Source of the DNA: Tahibacter harae | Lineage (GTDB): Bacteria; Pseudomonadota; Gammaproteobacteria; Xanthomonadales; Rhodanobacteraceae | Length of the DNA: 64,000 nt | Direction of reading: 5' to 3' | NCBI RefSeq assembly: GCF_024437735.1 | Contig: NZ_JANFQO010000001.1 | Location: 1 to 64,000 of the forward strand | Part shown: piece after piece, positions 25,422-35,410 of the stretch | How positions within the stretch are numbered: the stretch's first letter is position 1 | Layout of the letters: each line of letters begins with the position of its first letter | Notes under the pieces: generated by a model | Seen by the model: only the letters and a program-made list of their open reading frames with translations | The model's database searches: none | Told to the model about the DNA's origin: nothing | Made by a program: the position numbers and the translations under genes

Positions 25422-25928
25422 TCAGGCCTGAAAGCCATCGCTGTGACGCACTGCCTGCACCTGCCAGCTGCGCTCACTGGCCTGCAGCAGCAGGCAGCTG
25501 GGACCGCCGTTGGTGCGGGCGCGGCCGGCGGCGCCGGGATTGAGTATCCAGGGCAGCGCGTCCTGATCCAGCGCGAGCTGGTGACTGTGCCCATATACCA
25601 CCGCGCGGGCGGCCGGAAATGCACGCCGCAGCGCGGCATGGCGCCCGGCTGCGGGCCAGCGGTCGCCGTGGACGACGACAAGACGGCCGCCCGGCAGCTC
25701 CAGGCCTGCTTCGGCCGGCAGTGCGGCGAGGCGGTCGTGCTCGCCGGCCGCCCATTTCGCCGTCACGTCGTTGTTGCCGCGCACGGCGACGACCTGCGCT
25801 CCCAGCGCCTCCAGCACAGCCGCGGCGCCGACATCGCCGGCATGCGCGACCGCATCGCAGTCGCGCGCCAGCGCGGCTATGCGCGCGTCGATGCGGCCGT
25901 GCGTGTCGGAGACCAGCAGCACGCGCAC
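25422..25928 (-). CDS. YfcE/MJ0936-type metallophosphoesterase
   Basis: 168 residues. Calcineurin-like phosphoesterase motifs: LLVSDTHGR (metal-binding Asp and His), HAGDV, VRGNNDV, VVHGD and YGHSH. The protein fits the short cytoplasmic YfcE phosphodiesterase group. Start GTG at 25928; no strong ribosome site. 10 bp after the DUF1684 gene, suggesting co-transcription. Confidence 0.88.
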   Translation of the reverse strand: MRVLLVSDTHGRIDARIAALARDCDAVAHAGDVGAAAVLEALGAQVVAVRGNNDVTAKWAAGEHDRLAALPAEAGLELPGGRLVVVHGDRWPAAGRHAALRRAFPAARAVVYGHSHQLALDQDALPWILNPGAAGRARTNGGPSCLLLQASERSWQVQAVRHSDGFQA

Positions 25929-25938
25929 GGCGCGGCGG

Positions 25939-26841
25939 TCAGTGCGCGGCGCCGCGGTATTTCTTCTCGCCGGCTTCCACGCGCACCTTCAGCTTGTTCT
26001 CCGGCGGCGCCAGCGGGCAGGTCGCGTACGGCGTGAAGGCGCAGGGCGGGTTGTAGGCACGGTTGAAGTCCAGCACGATCTTGCCGTCCTTGGGCAGGTC
26101 GGCGTAGAGGAAACGGCCGGCGCCGTAGGTTTCCTTGCCGCTGGTCTTGTCGGCGAAGATCAGGAACAGTTCCTTGGCGTCGGCCGTTTCCAGCACCGGC
26201 TGCACCTCGTATTCCTTGCCGTCACGCTTGAACACGGCCTTGCCGGGAACCTTGTACTTCTCCACATTGCCAAGAACGTTCGGCACCTCCAGCACCTTGG
26301 GCGGATCGAACGCCTCCCACTTGGCCTCGACGCGCCAGCTCGCATTGGTGGGGAAGTAGTCGATGCCGAGGAAGTTCTTGCGCGTGGCCGCGGCGCTGTC
26401 CTTGACCCGCAGCGCCTTCTTGCCGTCGCGGTCGATCACGTAGAACTGGGCGGTGCCGAAGGAGACGATGGTCGGGCGCGGACTGGAATCGTCGCGCAGC
26501 ACGCCGGAGGTAGCCTTTTCGCTGCCGCCGAGGGAGCCCACCGCAGCGGATTCCAGCGCGAAGGAGACCTGGCCGCCGCTCAGCGTGGCCTTGCCCAGCT
26601 TGGCCGGGCCTACGGCGAGCACGATGTCGTTATCCTTGGCGCTGCCGACAGTGTTCACGCCTTCCTTGAGCCAGTGCAGGCCGACCAGGCTGAGCCAGCC
26701 GTAGGGCTCCTGCAGCCGCGCGACGCGCTGGGCGCGCCAGTTATCCACTTCCACCGCGCGCTCGTCGTCGATGGTCATGGACTTCAGATCCACTCCCGCG
26801 GCCATCAGGCCGGCCATGGCGGCGCAAAACATCAGTGACAT
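25939..26841 (-). CDS. DUF1684 protein
   Basis: 300 residues from ATG 26841, preferred to an ATG 9 codons upstream because GAGG stands just before it. A short hydrophobic N-terminus (MSLMFCAAMAGLMAAG) could be a signal peptide. Family hallmarks: WRAQRVARLQEPYGWLSLVG, LHWLKEGVNTVGS and NDIVL; later NPPCAFTPYATCPLAPPEN near the C-terminus. The family is widespread and structurally beta-rich with no proven activity. Its start lies 23 bp after mutL's stop. Confidence 0.88.
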   Translation of the reverse strand: MSLMFCAAMAGLMAAGVDLKSMTIDDERAVEVDNWRAQRVARLQEPYGWLSLVGLHWLKEGVNTVGSAKDNDIVLAVGPAKLGKATLSGGQVSFALESAAVGSLGGSEKATSGVLRDDSSPRPTIVSFGTAQFYVIDRDGKKALRVKDSAAATRKNFLGIDYFPTNASWRVEAKWEAFDPPKVLEVPNVLGNVEKYKVPGKAVFKRDGKEYEVQPVLETADAKELFLIFADKTSGKETYGAGRFLYADLPKDGKIVLDFNRAYNPPCAFTPYATCPLAPPENKLKVRVEAGEKKYRGAAH

Positions 26842-26864
26842 CGTTGTTTCCTCTGGTGGGTTCG

Positions 26865-28703
26865 TCAACGGCCGCGCAGGAACAGGCGGTCCAGTTCAGG
26901 GATGGAAAGTTGTACCCAGGTGGGACGGCCGTGGTTGCACTGACCGGAGCGTTCGGTCGCTTCCATGTCGCGCAGCAGCGCGTTCATCTCGGGCAGGCTC
27001 AGGCGCCGGTTCGCGCGCACGGAGCCATGGCAGGCCATGGTCGCCAGCACATCGTTGCCGGCTTCCTCGATGCGGCGCGAATTGCCCTGGGCGAGCAGGT
27101 CGCCGATCACGTCGCGGATCAGGCCGGCCGCGTCGGCGCCGTCGAGCAGGGTCGGCAGGCGCTTCACCAGCACGCTCTGCGGGCCGCTGCGCTGCAGCTC
27201 GAAACCCAGTTCGGCGAAGCGTTCGGCCTGGTCTTCGACACAGGCCGCCTCGCGTTCGCTCAGCGAGATCGACAGCGGCACCAGCAGCATCTGCGCGCGT
27301 ATGCCCTGCCCCGCATGGGCGGTCTTGAGGCGTTCGTAGGTGATGCGTTCGTGCGCGGCGTGCATGTCGACGAGCACCAGGCCCTGGGCGTTCTGCGCCA
27401 GCACGTAGATGCCGTGCAGCTGGGCCAGCGCATAGCCCAGCGGCGGTGCATCGCCGGATTCTTCCGCCGCGGCACAGGCGGCGGCGAAAGCAGCGGGATC
27501 GGCGGCCTGCGCCAGCGGCAGCGCCGGTGCGGCAGCAGCGCCGCCGCCGCCGAGCAAGGCGGCATAGTCGGCCAGCGGCTCGCGCACGGCGTTGCCCAGG
27601 CCCAGCGAATTCTGCCCGCGCCAAGGGGTGGCATAGGCTGCGCCGTTGCCGCCGAAGGCCGGCTGCGGCAGCGGCGCTGCCGCGACCGAGGGTGCCGTGC
27701 CGGCGCGGGTCTCGGCCAGCGCGTCGTTCAAGGTGCGGTAGAGGAAATCGTGGACCAGGCGCGATTCGCGGAAACGCACCTCGTGCTTGGCCGGATGCAC
27801 GTTCACATCCACGCCCAGCGGATCCAGTTCCAGGAACAGCACGAAGGCCGGATGGCGGCCGTGGAACAGTACGTCGGCATAGGCCTGGCGCACGGCGTGG
27901 GCGACGACCTTGTCGCGCACCAGGCGGCCGTTGACATAGAAATACTGCTGGTCGGCCTGGGCGCGCGAGGCCGTGGGCAGGCCCACCCAGCCGCTCAGGC
28001 GCAGGCCGGCGGCGGCGTGGTCCAGACGCAGGCTCTGGGCCAGGAAATCCTCGCCGAGCAGGTCGCCGACGCGGGTCGCCAGCGTCGCCGCGTCGCCGGC
28101 CTGGCGCAGCAGGCGCACCGGCTTGCCGTTGTGGCTGAGGCGGAACTCCACGGCGCTGCGCACCAGGGCGAGCGAGGCAATCAGTTCGTCGATACGGCCG
28201 AATTCCGTACGTTCGGCACGCAGGAACTTGCGCCGCGCCGGCACGTTGTAGAACAGGTCGCGCACTTCGATGGTGGTGCCTGGCGGATGCTGCGCGGGCC
28301 GCGGCGGCTGCGGCCGGCCGCCGTCGACCTCGATCCGCAGCGCATGCGCCTGGGCGGCGGGGCGCGAGGTCAGCGCAAAGCGCGAGATGGAGGCAATGCT
28401 GGGCAGGGCCTCGCCGCGGAACCCCAGGGTGGCGACGCGCTCCAGGTCGTCGAAGCTGGCGATCTTGCTGGTGGCATGGGCGCTGATCGCCAGGGGCAGG
28501 TCGTCGGGATCGATGCCGCCGCCGTCGTCGCGCACGCGGATCAGGCGTGCACCGCCTTCCTCGACATCGATCTCGATGCGGCCGGCGCCGGCGTCAAGGC
28601 TGTTCTCGACCAGTTCCTTCACCACCGAGGCCGGGCGTTCGATGACTTCGCCGGCGGCGATCTGATTGACGAGTTCGACGGGGAGCTGGTGGATTCGGCG
28701 CAT
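26865..28703 (-). CDS. mutL: DNA mismatch repair protein MutL, endonuclease type
   Basis: 612 residues from ATG 28703. N-terminal GHKL ATPase: E30[10 protein letters not shown] (30-40), DDGGGID (59-65), GFRGEAL (94-100). The C-terminal dimer domain carries [12 protein letters not shown] (446-457), matching the DQHA-x2-E-x4-E metal motif, plus [15 protein letters not shown] (C589) and a C-terminal FLRGR. These mark MutL proteins that nick DNA themselves, unlike E. coli MutL, which needs MutH. First gene of the run mutL, DUF1684, yfcE-like, yhhQ, POT; the upstream rluC is separated by 129 bp containing a dispersed repeat. Confidence 0.95.
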   Translation of the reverse strand: MRRIHQLPVELVNQIAAGEVIERPASVVKELVENSLDAGAGRIEIDVEEGGARLIRVRDDGGGIDPDDLPLAISAHATSKIASFDDLERVATLGFRGEALPSIASISRFALTSRPAAQAHALRIEVDGGRPQPPRPAQHPPGTTIEVRDLFYNVPARRKFLRAERTEFGRIDELIASLALVRSAVEFRLSHNGKPVRLLRQAGDAATLATRVGDLLGEDFLAQSLRLDHAAAGLRLSGWVGLPTASRAQADQQYFYVNGRLVRDKVVAHAVRQAYADVLFHGRHPAFVLFLELDPLGVDVNVHPAKHEVRFRESRLVHDFLYRTLNDALAETRAGTAPSVAAAPLPQPAFGGNGAAYATPWRGQNSLGLGNAVREPLADYAALLGGGGAAAAPALPLAQAADPAAFAAACAAAEESGDAPPLGYALAQLHGIYVLAQNAQGLVLVDMHAAHERITYERLKTAHAGQGIRAQMLLVPLSISLSEREAACVEDQAERFAELGFELQRSGPQSVLVKRLPTLLDGADAAGLIRDVIGDLLAQGNSRRIEEAGNDVLATMACHGSVRANRRLSLPEMNALLRDMEATERSGQCNHGRPTWVQLSIPELDRLFLRGR

Positions 28704-28754
28704 AAGCGGCCGATCATACCGGCAAGCCGGCGCGGGCCGGGAGTGACCGGGGCT

Positions 28755-28792
28755 TACTTCCAAATGCCGGGATTGGGGATTCGGAATTGGGG
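28755..28792. repeat. Dispersed GGGATT-type repeat copy
   Basis: The plus strand here has GGGATTGGGGATTCGG followed by AATTGGGG. Related GGATT/GAATCC units occur at 36780-36830 and 37000-37020. Such short intergenic GGGATTNGGGATTC repeats are common in xanthomonads. Confidence 0.55.
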
Positions 28793-28832
28793 AGCGCGGC
28801 GCCGGGGCGGCCGAGGACCGGCCGGCGCGGGA

Positions 28833-29798
28833 TCAGCGTTTGGCCGGCGGCAGCTTGTCCAGCACGGCGGCCAGGTCTTCGGCCAGGGGCGCCGAGAAGG
28901 CATAGGTCCGGCCGCCCAGCTCAAAGCCGAAATGCTTGGCATGCAGGAACAGGCGGCGCAGGCCGTAGGGCTTGAGCGACTTGTTGAACTCCGCATCGCC
29001 GTATTTCTCGTCGCCGGCGATGGGATGGCCCAGGTGCTGGCTGTGCACGCGGATCTGGTGGGTGCGGCCGGTTTCCAGCGTGGCCTCGACCAGGCTGGCC
29101 GGGGCGTACAGCTCTATGGTCTTGAAATGGGTCAGCGAGGGTTTGCCTTCGCTGTCCACCCGCACCATGCGCTCGCCGCCCTGCAGTATGGATTTGCGCA
29201 GCGGCTGGTTCACGCTGATTGCCGCCCGCGGCAGCTTGCCCTGCAGCAGGCAGAGGTACTGCTTGGTGGTGCGATTCTCGCGGATCAGCTCCTGCAGCCC
29301 GGTCAGGGCCGCGCGGCGCCGGGCCAGTACCAGTACGCCGCTGGTGTCGCGGTCCAGGCGGTGCACCAGTTCTATCGTGTCGCCGGGGCGAAGCGCTCTC
29401 AGCAGTTCGATGGCGCCATGGCTGACGCCCGAGCCGCCGTGGGCGGCGATGCCGGCGGGCTTGGACAGGACCAGGAAATCCTTGTCCTCATGGATGATGG
29501 CATTGCCTATGCGCTCGGTCAGGCCGCGCGAGGGCGCTGCGCCCTCCTCTTTTTCTGCCACGCGCACCGGCGGAATGCGCACCTCGTCGCCGCCCGCGAG
29601 GCGGGTATCCGGCTTGGCGCGCTTGCCGTTCACGCGCACCTGGCCGGTGCGCAAGATGCGGTAGATCAGGCTCTTGGGCACGCCCTTGAGCTGGCCGGCG
29701 AGGAAATTGTCGATGCGCTGGCCTTCGCGGTCGTCGGCCACGCGGACCAGTCGCACGCCTGCCCCGGCGTCTGGGGAATTGCCCGAAGTTCGCGTCAC
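28833..29798 (-). CDS. rluC: 23S rRNA pseudouridine synthase RluC
   Basis: 321 residues. S4-type RNA-binding domain (about 25-85, RIDNFLAGQLKGVPKSLIYR), then the RluA-type catalytic domain with HRLDRDTSG, catalytic Asp149, and GRTHQIRVH. Length and domain order fit RluC, which modifies U955, U2504 and U2580 of 23S rRNA in E. coli. Head-to-head with rne, as in enterobacteria. Start is GTG at 29798, without a clear ribosome site, so the start is provisional. Confidence 0.9.
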   Translation of the reverse strand: MTRTSGNSPDAGAGVRLVRVADDREGQRIDNFLAGQLKGVPKSLIYRILRTGQVRVNGKRAKPDTRLAGGDEVRIPPVRVAEKEEGAAPSRGLTERIGNAIIHEDKDFLVLSKPAGIAAHGGSGVSHGAIELLRALRPGDTIELVHRLDRDTSGVLVLARRRAALTGLQELIRENRTTKQYLCLLQGKLPRAAISVNQPLRKSILQGGERMVRVDSEGKPSLTHFKTIELYAPASLVEATLETGRTHQIRVHSQHLGHPIAGDEKYGDAEFNKSLKPYGLRRLFLHAKHFGFELGGRTYAFSAPLAEDLAAVLDKLPPAKR

Positions 29799-30262
29799 GA
29801 TTGAAGAAATCTGCTGTCAGCTGGTAGACTTGGGCCGCACTTCGCGTCAAGGAACGAGGTATTCGACCATCGTTTCGCGATGCACCTACCCGTTGACTGT
29901 GTTGCCGTCCCCTGCGGATTCCTGACCGGAACCGCCGTGGTGACCGGCCGCATCGTAACGGATCGGGTCGGAGATTGCCCGTAGCGCGGCAAGCGCCGCG
30001 GGGGTCTGCGGTAGGGCAAGGCACCACTTAACGTACCTGTGCGATGCGAGTCGCGCCGGACCAGAACAACACCGCGCTCCCGACGACGTCGTGAGAGTGC
30101 GCAGCCAGGACGGCGCCGGACCGGCGCATTGCGCCACCGTCGTCCGCCGACCGGCTCCGCCGGTCTTTCCGTACGCAGCTGCCGCTGCGTAGCGCAGGGT
30201 TAAACCTGCGAGGTATGCGCCTCCGCGCCGCCGGCGGTAGAGCGCATTACGGAATCACTACA
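29799..30262 (+). promoter_or_regulatory. rluC-rne divergent region with presumed long rne leader
   Basis: A 464-bp gap without a gene between divergent rluC and rne. In E. coli rne has a 361-nt structured 5' leader through which RNase E controls its own mRNA, and rluC is likewise divergent. Conservation of position and gap size suggests the same here; several GC-rich inverted segments are present (for example 30112-30160), but I cannot match the E. coli hairpins by eye. Confidence 0.5.
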
Positions 30263-33200
30263 ATGAAACGCATGTTGATCAACGCGACTCAGCGTGAAGA
30301 GTTGCGTGTGGCCATCGTGGACGGCCAGAACCTGTTCGACCTCGATATCGAGATCCCCTCCAAGGAACAGAAGAAAGCCAACATCTACAAGGGCCGCATC
30401 ACCCGGGTCGAGCCCTCGCTGGAGGCCTGCTTCGTCGAATACGGCGGCGAACGCCATGGCTTCCTGCCGCTGAAGGAAATCGCCCGCGAATACTTCACTC
30501 CGGGCGTGGACCACAACCGCGCCGGCATCCGCGAGCTGCTGAAGGAAGGCCAGGAAATCGTCGTCCAGGTCGAGAAAGAGGAGCGCGGCAACAAGGGCGC
30601 CGCCCTGACCACGTTCATCTCCCTGGCCGGCCGCTACATGGTGCTGATGCCCAATAACCCGCGCGCCGGCGGCGTATCGCGGCGCATCGAGGGCGAGGAC
30701 CGGGCCAACCTCAAAGAGGTGATGGACCAGCTCAACTGCCCCGACGACATGGGCCTGATCATCCGCACCGCCGGCATGGGCCGCGACGCGGAAGAGCTGC
30801 AATGGGACCTGGACTACCTGCTGCAACTGTGGAAGGCCATCTCCGAGGCCGCCACCTCGCGCCCCAGCCCGTTCCTGATCTACCAGGAATCCAAGCTCAT
30901 CATCCGCGCCCTGCGCGACTACCTGCGCAATGACGTCGGCGAAATCCTCATCGACAACGAGGACCTGTACCAGGACGCGCGCGACTTCGTGCAGCAGGTG
31001 ATGCCGAACAACCTGCGCAAGCTCAAGCTGTACAAGGACACCACCCCGCTGTTCTCGCGCTTCCAGATCGAGACCCAGATCGAGAACGCCTTCGAGCGCA
31101 CGGTGCGCCTGCCCTCCGGCGGTTCCATCGTCATCGACCAGACCGAAGCCCTGACCGCCATCGACATCAACTCGGCCAAGGCGACCAAGGGCGGCGACAT
31201 CGAGGAAACCGCGTTCAACACCAATCGCGAAGCCGCGATCGAGATTGCGCGCCAGCTGCGCATCCGCGACGCCGGCGGCCTCATCGTGATCGACTTCATC
31301 GACATGGACAGCCCGCGCCACCAGCGCGAGGTCGAGGAAACGCTGAAGGAAGCGCTGAAACTGGACCGCGCCCGCGTCCAGCTCGGCCGCATCTCGCGCT
31401 TCGGCCTGATGGAAATGTCGCGCCAGCGCCTGCGTCCCAGCCTGGGCGAATCCACCCAGATCGTATGCCCGCGGTGCAGCGGCCACGGCCGCATCCGCAG
31501 CATCGAATCGCTGTCGCTGTCGGCCCTGCGCCTGGTCGAGGAACACGCGATGAAGGACAACACCGGCCAGGTGCTGGTGCAGGCCCCGTCGGACGTGGCC
31601 AACTTCCTGCTCAACGAGAAGCGCCGCCAGGTCAGCGAGATCGAGCAGCGCCACGACGTGGCCGTAATCATCGTCGCGGACGAGAAGCTGGAAACGCCGC
31701 ATCTGGAAATCCAGCGCATCAAGAGCGCCGACATCGGCGACAGCCCGCGTCCCAGCTATGACCGCCTGACCCCGGTCGTGGTCACCCCGCCGCCGCAGGT
31801 GGCCCAGCCCAGCGCCGAGCCGGAACAGCCCGCGGTCAGCCGCGTGGTGCCGGCCAGCCCGGCGCCGCTGCGTCCGGAAACCGAGGAAGCACCGGCGCCG
31901 GTCGCCGTGGCGGCCCCGGCGGCACGCCCGGCCGTGGCCAGCGCGGGCTTCTGGGCCCGGGTGAAGCAGTTCTTCACCGGCGAACCCACGCCGGCGGCCA
32001 CGCCCGCAGCACCGGCTCCGGCAGCAAGGCCGGCCGGCCGTTCCGGCCAGTCCCAGCCGGGCCGCGGCGAGCGCGACCAGCGCCGCGGCGGCCGCGACCA
32101 GCGCGGCAACCGCAATGAACAGGCCGGCCAGCGCGGCGGCCGCAACGAACAGCGCAGCGACGCCAAGCCTGCACGCACCGAGGCCGCCCAGGGCCAGCAG
32201 CCCAAGCAGGGCGGCCAGCAGCCGCGCCAGGACAAGGAGCAGCGCGGCCCGCAGCAGGGCCAGCAACCGCGGCAGGACAAGCAGCGCGGCGAACAGCGTC
32301 AGGGCGAGCCGCGCCAGCAGGGCGAAGCGCGCCAGAACGAGCCGCGCCCGCAGGGCGAGGCACGCCAGGGCGAGCAGCGTCCGCAAGGCGAGCAGCGCCA
32401 GGCCCAGCCGGCCGGCACGCCGCGTGCGCCGGGCGAAGGCCGTGCCCCGGGCGAAGGCCGCCAGCCGGAAGTCGTGCGCATGGCCGATGCGATGCGGCTT
32501 TCCTCCGACAAGTCGGGCGAGCCGCGCGACGCCGCCAAGGCCGGCGAAGGCCGTCCGGCCGCCGCCGACAACCGCGCCGAAGCGCGCCCGGCCACGCCAG
32601 CTGCTGCGGCCGAAGTGCAGCCGGTGACTGTCATCGTGGATGCGGGCGATACCGCCGGCCAGGCGCCGGGCGAAGTCGCTCCGGGTATCGCCGCCGACGA
32701 CAGCGGCCGTGAAGGCGGCCGCCGCCGCCGCGGCCGTCGCGGCGGCCGCCGCCGCCGTCGCAATGAAGCCGGCACCGAGTCCGCCGACTCCGCCAACGAG
32801 GCGGATTTCGACGACGAGGACGAGGACGGCACCAGCACAGACGGCAATGTCGCGACTGCAGAAAATGCGGCAAACCGCGCTGCCGGTGCGGAAAAGCCGC
32901 GCGAAGGTCAGCGCGAAGGCCGTCCGCGTGACGCGCAGCCGCGGGACAACCGCGACAACCAGCCGCGCGAGAGTCGCGATGGCCAGCCGCGCGAGACCCG
33001 TGACGGTCGCGATGGCCAGCCGCGCCGCCAGCCGGCGGAAAGCGCCGCTGACGAAAACGCGGCCAGCTCCGGTCCGGTAGCTCCCACGCCGTCCGCCGTG
33101 GCCCAACCGGCCGCAACCGCGCAGGCCACTGCACCGGAAGCCGCCGCGCCGGTGGCGCCGACGCCGGCCGTGGCTTCAGCCGCGAAGCATCCGGAAACGG

Positions 33201-34261
33201 CAGCCGCGTCGATTCCGGCGGCCTCGATGCCTGCGAGTACGGCGCAAGAGGCTCCGGTCCAGGCGGCTCCCACTCCGGCCTCGGCTGTGTCGGCCCCGGC
33301 GGCTTCGGCTGCGGCTCAGACTGCTCCGGCGGGTCCGGCGACGACGACGCCGGTCGCGCCAGCTTCGGCTCCCGTGAACCCGGTTCCTGCGGCGGCTCCT
33401 GCAGCTTCCGCCTCGCCGGCATCGACGACTCCGGCGGTCCTGGCTCCGACAAACCCGGCTCCGGCCGCTTCGGCACCAGGCATTCCGTCTCCGGCCGTTG
33501 CGGCTCCCGCGGCGCCGGCTTCGACGGCAGGCCCTGCCGCACCGGCGGCCTCGACTGCGGCCGCCGCTGCAAGCACGGTTCCGGCGCCGAAGGCCCCGTC
33601 CGCGATGCCTGCGGACAGCGCAGCGGCGGCGAACACCTCGCCGGCCGCGGCTCCGACGCCCTCCGCCGCAATGCCCAAGCCGCAGGCCGAAGCCAAGCCG
33701 GCAACGGCCATCCCCGCTCCGGTAGCGTCCGCCCCGATCCCGGCCCCGCGCGCCGAGCCCGCGCCGCGTCCGGCCCCGGTGGCCGCACCGGCCGCCGAGC
33801 AGCCGCGGCCCGCACCGGCCAAGCCGGTGATCGACCCGAGCGTGCCGGTCCCGGTCGCCTCGGCGCCGATCCCGATGACGCCGCCGCGTCCCGCCGTGCC
33901 GACGCCCGCTGCAGCCGCGCCGGCACCGCAGCCGCCCAAGCCCAGCGAAGCGCCCAAGCCTTCGGCCACGCCGCCGATTCCGGCTCCGCTGGCTTCGGCG
34001 CCGATCCCGGGCGCGCGTCCGGCCGGCACGGAAAGCGCCAGCCGCGCACCGGCCGCCCAGCTTTCGCTGGGCATGCCGGAACCGCAGGCCGAAGCGCCGC
34101 TGCCGCCCGCCGGCAGCGTGCGCCAGGCCGTCGCCAGTGCCCTGCGTGCGCCGCCAGTCAACCCGGCGCCGCCAGCCGCCGACGACAAGCCGGCGGCCTC
34201 CGCGGACAACAAGCCGGCGGCAGGTGACACGACGGAAAAGCGCGACGACAGCGCCAGCTGA
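30263..34261 (+). CDS. rne: Ribonuclease E with very long low-complexity C-terminal region
   Basis: 1332 residues from ATG 30263 ([17 protein letters not shown]). N-terminal half: S1 domain (about 37-125), 5'-sensor region, DNase-like catalytic domain with Asp301 ([12 protein letters not shown]) and Asp344 ([11 protein letters not shown]), and the Zn-link CPRC (Cys402, Cys405) used for tetramer formation. From about residue 520 the sequence is disordered: an Arg/Gln/Gly-rich part with [14 protein letters not shown], expected to bind RNA, then about 400 residues dominated by Ala and Pro with three ASAPIP copies. E. coli RNase E has 1061 residues, so this tail is longer. It is expected to scaffold a degradosome; the binding sites cannot be named from sequence. 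Confidence 0.96.
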   Translation: MKRMLINATQREELRVAIVDGQNLFDLDIEIPSKEQKKANIYKGRITRVEPSLEACFVEYGGERHGFLPLKEIAREYFTPGVDHNRAGIRELLKEGQEIVVQVEKEERGNKGAALTTFISLAGRYMVLMPNNPRAGGVSRRIEGEDRANLKEVMDQLNCPDDMGLIIRTAGMGRDAEELQWDLDYLLQLWKAISEAATSRPSPFLIYQESKLIIRALRDYLRNDVGEILIDNEDLYQDARDFVQQVMPNNLRKLKLYKDTTPLFSRFQIETQIENAFERTVRLPSGGSIVIDQTEALTAIDINSAKATKGGDIEETAFNTNREAAIEIARQLRIRDAGGLIVIDFIDMDSPRHQREVEETLKEALKLDRARVQLGRISRFGLMEMSRQRLRPSLGESTQIVCPRCSGHGRIRSIESLSLSALRLVEEHAMKDNTGQVLVQAPSDVANFLLNEKRRQVSEIEQRHDVAVIIVADEKLETPHLEIQRIKSADIGDSPRPSYDRLTPVVVTPPPQVAQPSAEPEQPAVSRVVPASPAPLRPETEEAPAPVAVAAPAARPAVASAGFWARVKQFFTGEPTPAATPAAPAPAARPAGRSGQSQPGRGERDQRRGGRDQRGNRNEQAGQRGGRNEQRSDAKPARTEAAQGQQPKQGGQQPRQDKEQRGPQQGQQPRQDKQRGEQRQGEPRQQGEARQNEPRPQGEARQGEQRPQGEQRQAQPAGTPRAPGEGRAPGEGRQPEVVRMADAMRLSSDKSGEPRDAAKAGEGRPAAADNRAEARPATPAAAAEVQPVTVIVDAGDTAGQAPGEVAPGIAADDSGREGGRRRRGRRGGRRRRRNEAGTESADSANEADFDDEDEDGTSTDGNVATAENAANRAAGAEKPREGQREGRPRDAQPRDNRDNQPRESRDGQPRETRDGRDGQPRRQPAESAADENAASSGPVAPTPSAVAQPAATAQATAPEAAAPVAPTPAVASAAKHPETAAASIPAASMPASTAQEAPVQAAPTPASAVSAPAASAAAQTAPAGPATTTPVAPASAPVNPVPAAAPAASASPASTTPAVLAPTNPAPAASAPGIPSPAVAAPAAPASTAGPAAPAASTAAAAASTVPAPKAPSAMPADSAAAANTSPAAAPTPSAAMPKPQAEAKPATAIPAPVASAPIPAPRAEPAPRPAPVAAPAAEQPRPAPAKPVIDPSVPVPVASAPIPMTPPRPAVPTPAAAAPAPQPPKPSEAPKPSATPPIPAPLASAPIPGARPAGTESASRAPAAQLSLGMPEPQAEAPLPPAGSVRQAVASALRAPPVNPAPPAADDKPAASADNKPAAGDTTEKRDDSAS

Positions 34262-34292
34262 ACCCGGCCGGCGCCTCGCGCGCCGGCACTTT

Positions 34293-34335
34293 GCGGCCCC
34301 GCCGGAACAGGCTTCCGTGCGGGGCCGCTGCATTT
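34293..34335 (+). terminator. rne terminator hairpin
   Basis: Perfect 10-pair stem GCGGCCCCGC (34293-34302) / GCGGGGCCGC (34319-34328), 16-base loop, then TGCATTTTC. It lies 32 bp after the rne stop; a GCCGGCGC/GCGCCGGC hairpin precedes it. Confidence 0.7.
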
Positions 34336-34447
34336 TCGCCTTGTGCAAATCGCGGCAAAGGCGCCCTGCCTTACGCAAGGCGAGTGCATGCGCGAAGCGG
34401 GCAGCCCGATGAAATGCTCGTCAAGCGGACAAGCGGACAGCCCTCCC

Positions 34448-35125
34448 TCAGCGCCTGCGCCGCCTTCCGCCGCTTGCGCTCTCCAGCGCACTGCCCAGAT
34501 CCAGTACCCCGTGCAGGCTGGCCATGTGCGCCAACGCGACCACGTTGTCGATATCCAGCTTGGCGAAGATGTTCGACTTGTGCGTGGAAATGGTCTTGTC
34601 GCTGATGCTGAGGAAGCGCGACAAGCTCTGCGCGTCGTCGCCCTGGGCCAGGCGTATCGCGATCTCCAGCTCGCGCGCGGTCAGCCGGTCGAACGGCGAA
34701 CCGCTGCCGTCGAGCGCCTCCATCGCCAGTTGCTGCGCCACCGCCGGCGCCAGGTAGCGCCGGCCATCGGCGACCTGTTGCAGCGCCTGCAGGAATTCTT
34801 CCGCCGGGCAGGCCTTGGTCAGATAACCCATCGCGCCGGCCTCCAGCAGGCGGCGCGGAAACGGCGCCTCGCCGGCCATGGTGACGATCACCACCCGCGT
34901 GCGCAGATTGCCGCGGCGCACCCGCTCGGTGACCTCTACACCGGTCAGCTTGGGCATATGCAGGTCCAGCACCGCCAGATCCGGCTCCAGCCGGCGAATC
35001 AGGGCCAGGCCGGCCTCGCCGTCGTCGGCCTCGCCAACCACCGAAAACTCCGGGCGCCGCTCCAGCATGGCCCGGTAACCGCTGCGCACCAACACGTGAT
35101 CGTCGATCAGAACGACGCTAATCAT
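34448..35125 (-). CDS. NarL/FixJ-type response regulator, GacA/UvrY-like
   Basis: 225 residues. Receiver domain with acidic pair D8/D9 and phosphoacceptor Asp54 (LAVLDLHMP), conserved Thr (VIVTMAG) and Lys (GYLTKACP). C-terminal LuxR-type HTH at about 148-205 (LTARELEIAIRLAQG...ISDKTISTHKSNIFAKLDI). The order of residues and PFDRLTARELEI linker resemble UvrY/GacA, which control Csr small RNAs; no histidine kinase gene is next to it. The tail ends in a run of Arg. Faces rne tail to tail. Confidence 0.88.
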   Translation of the reverse strand: MISVVLIDDHVLVRSGYRAMLERRPEFSVVGEADDGEAGLALIRRLEPDLAVLDLHMPKLTGVEVTERVRRGNLRTRVVIVTMAGEAPFPRRLLEAGAMGYLTKACPAEEFLQALQQVADGRRYLAPAVAQQLAMEALDGSGSPFDRLTARELEIAIRLAQGDDAQSLSRFLSISDKTISTHKSNIFAKLDIDNVVALAHMASLHGVLDLGSALESASGGRRRRR

Positions 35126-35318
35126 CGCGGCCTCTCCCTATTGCAGCAGCCGAAACGCTACGTGACGAAGTCAAAGGAAACAATCCCTTAGGAAATGTTT
35201 CCATTTACACCGGACATGGTCGCATGTGTGGCATGGAGCTTGCGAGCCAGTTTCGCTATGCTCGCGGACTGGCGAAAGCCACCACCCGGCGCCCGACGCG
35301 GCCCGGGGCGGACAATCC

Positions 35319-35410
35319 GGAGAGATGGCCGAGCGGTTTAAGGCAGCAGTCTTGAAAACTGCCGTGGGTTCATCCCCACCGTGGGTTCGAATCCCACTCT
35401 CTCCGCCAGA
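35319..35410 (+). tRNA. tRNA-Ser (anticodon TGA)
   Basis: Acceptor GGAGAGA pairs with TCTCTCC and is followed by G and encoded CCA. The anticodon stem GCAGT/ACTGC holds loop CTTGAAA, giving anticodon TGA (35353-35355). A long variable arm (GTGGG...CCCAC) typical of class II tRNA-Ser precedes the T-arm GTGGGTTCGAATCCCAC. Confidence 0.97.

Noticed and set aside
26835-29804. 989-codon plus-strand open frame over mutL and rluC
   Set aside because: Entirely antisense to two well-identified genes, with no domain; a shadow of codon bias.
30200-33106. 968-codon minus-strand open frame
   Set aside because: Antisense to rne; repetitive Ala/Arg/Leu composition mirrors the RNase E low-complexity tail.
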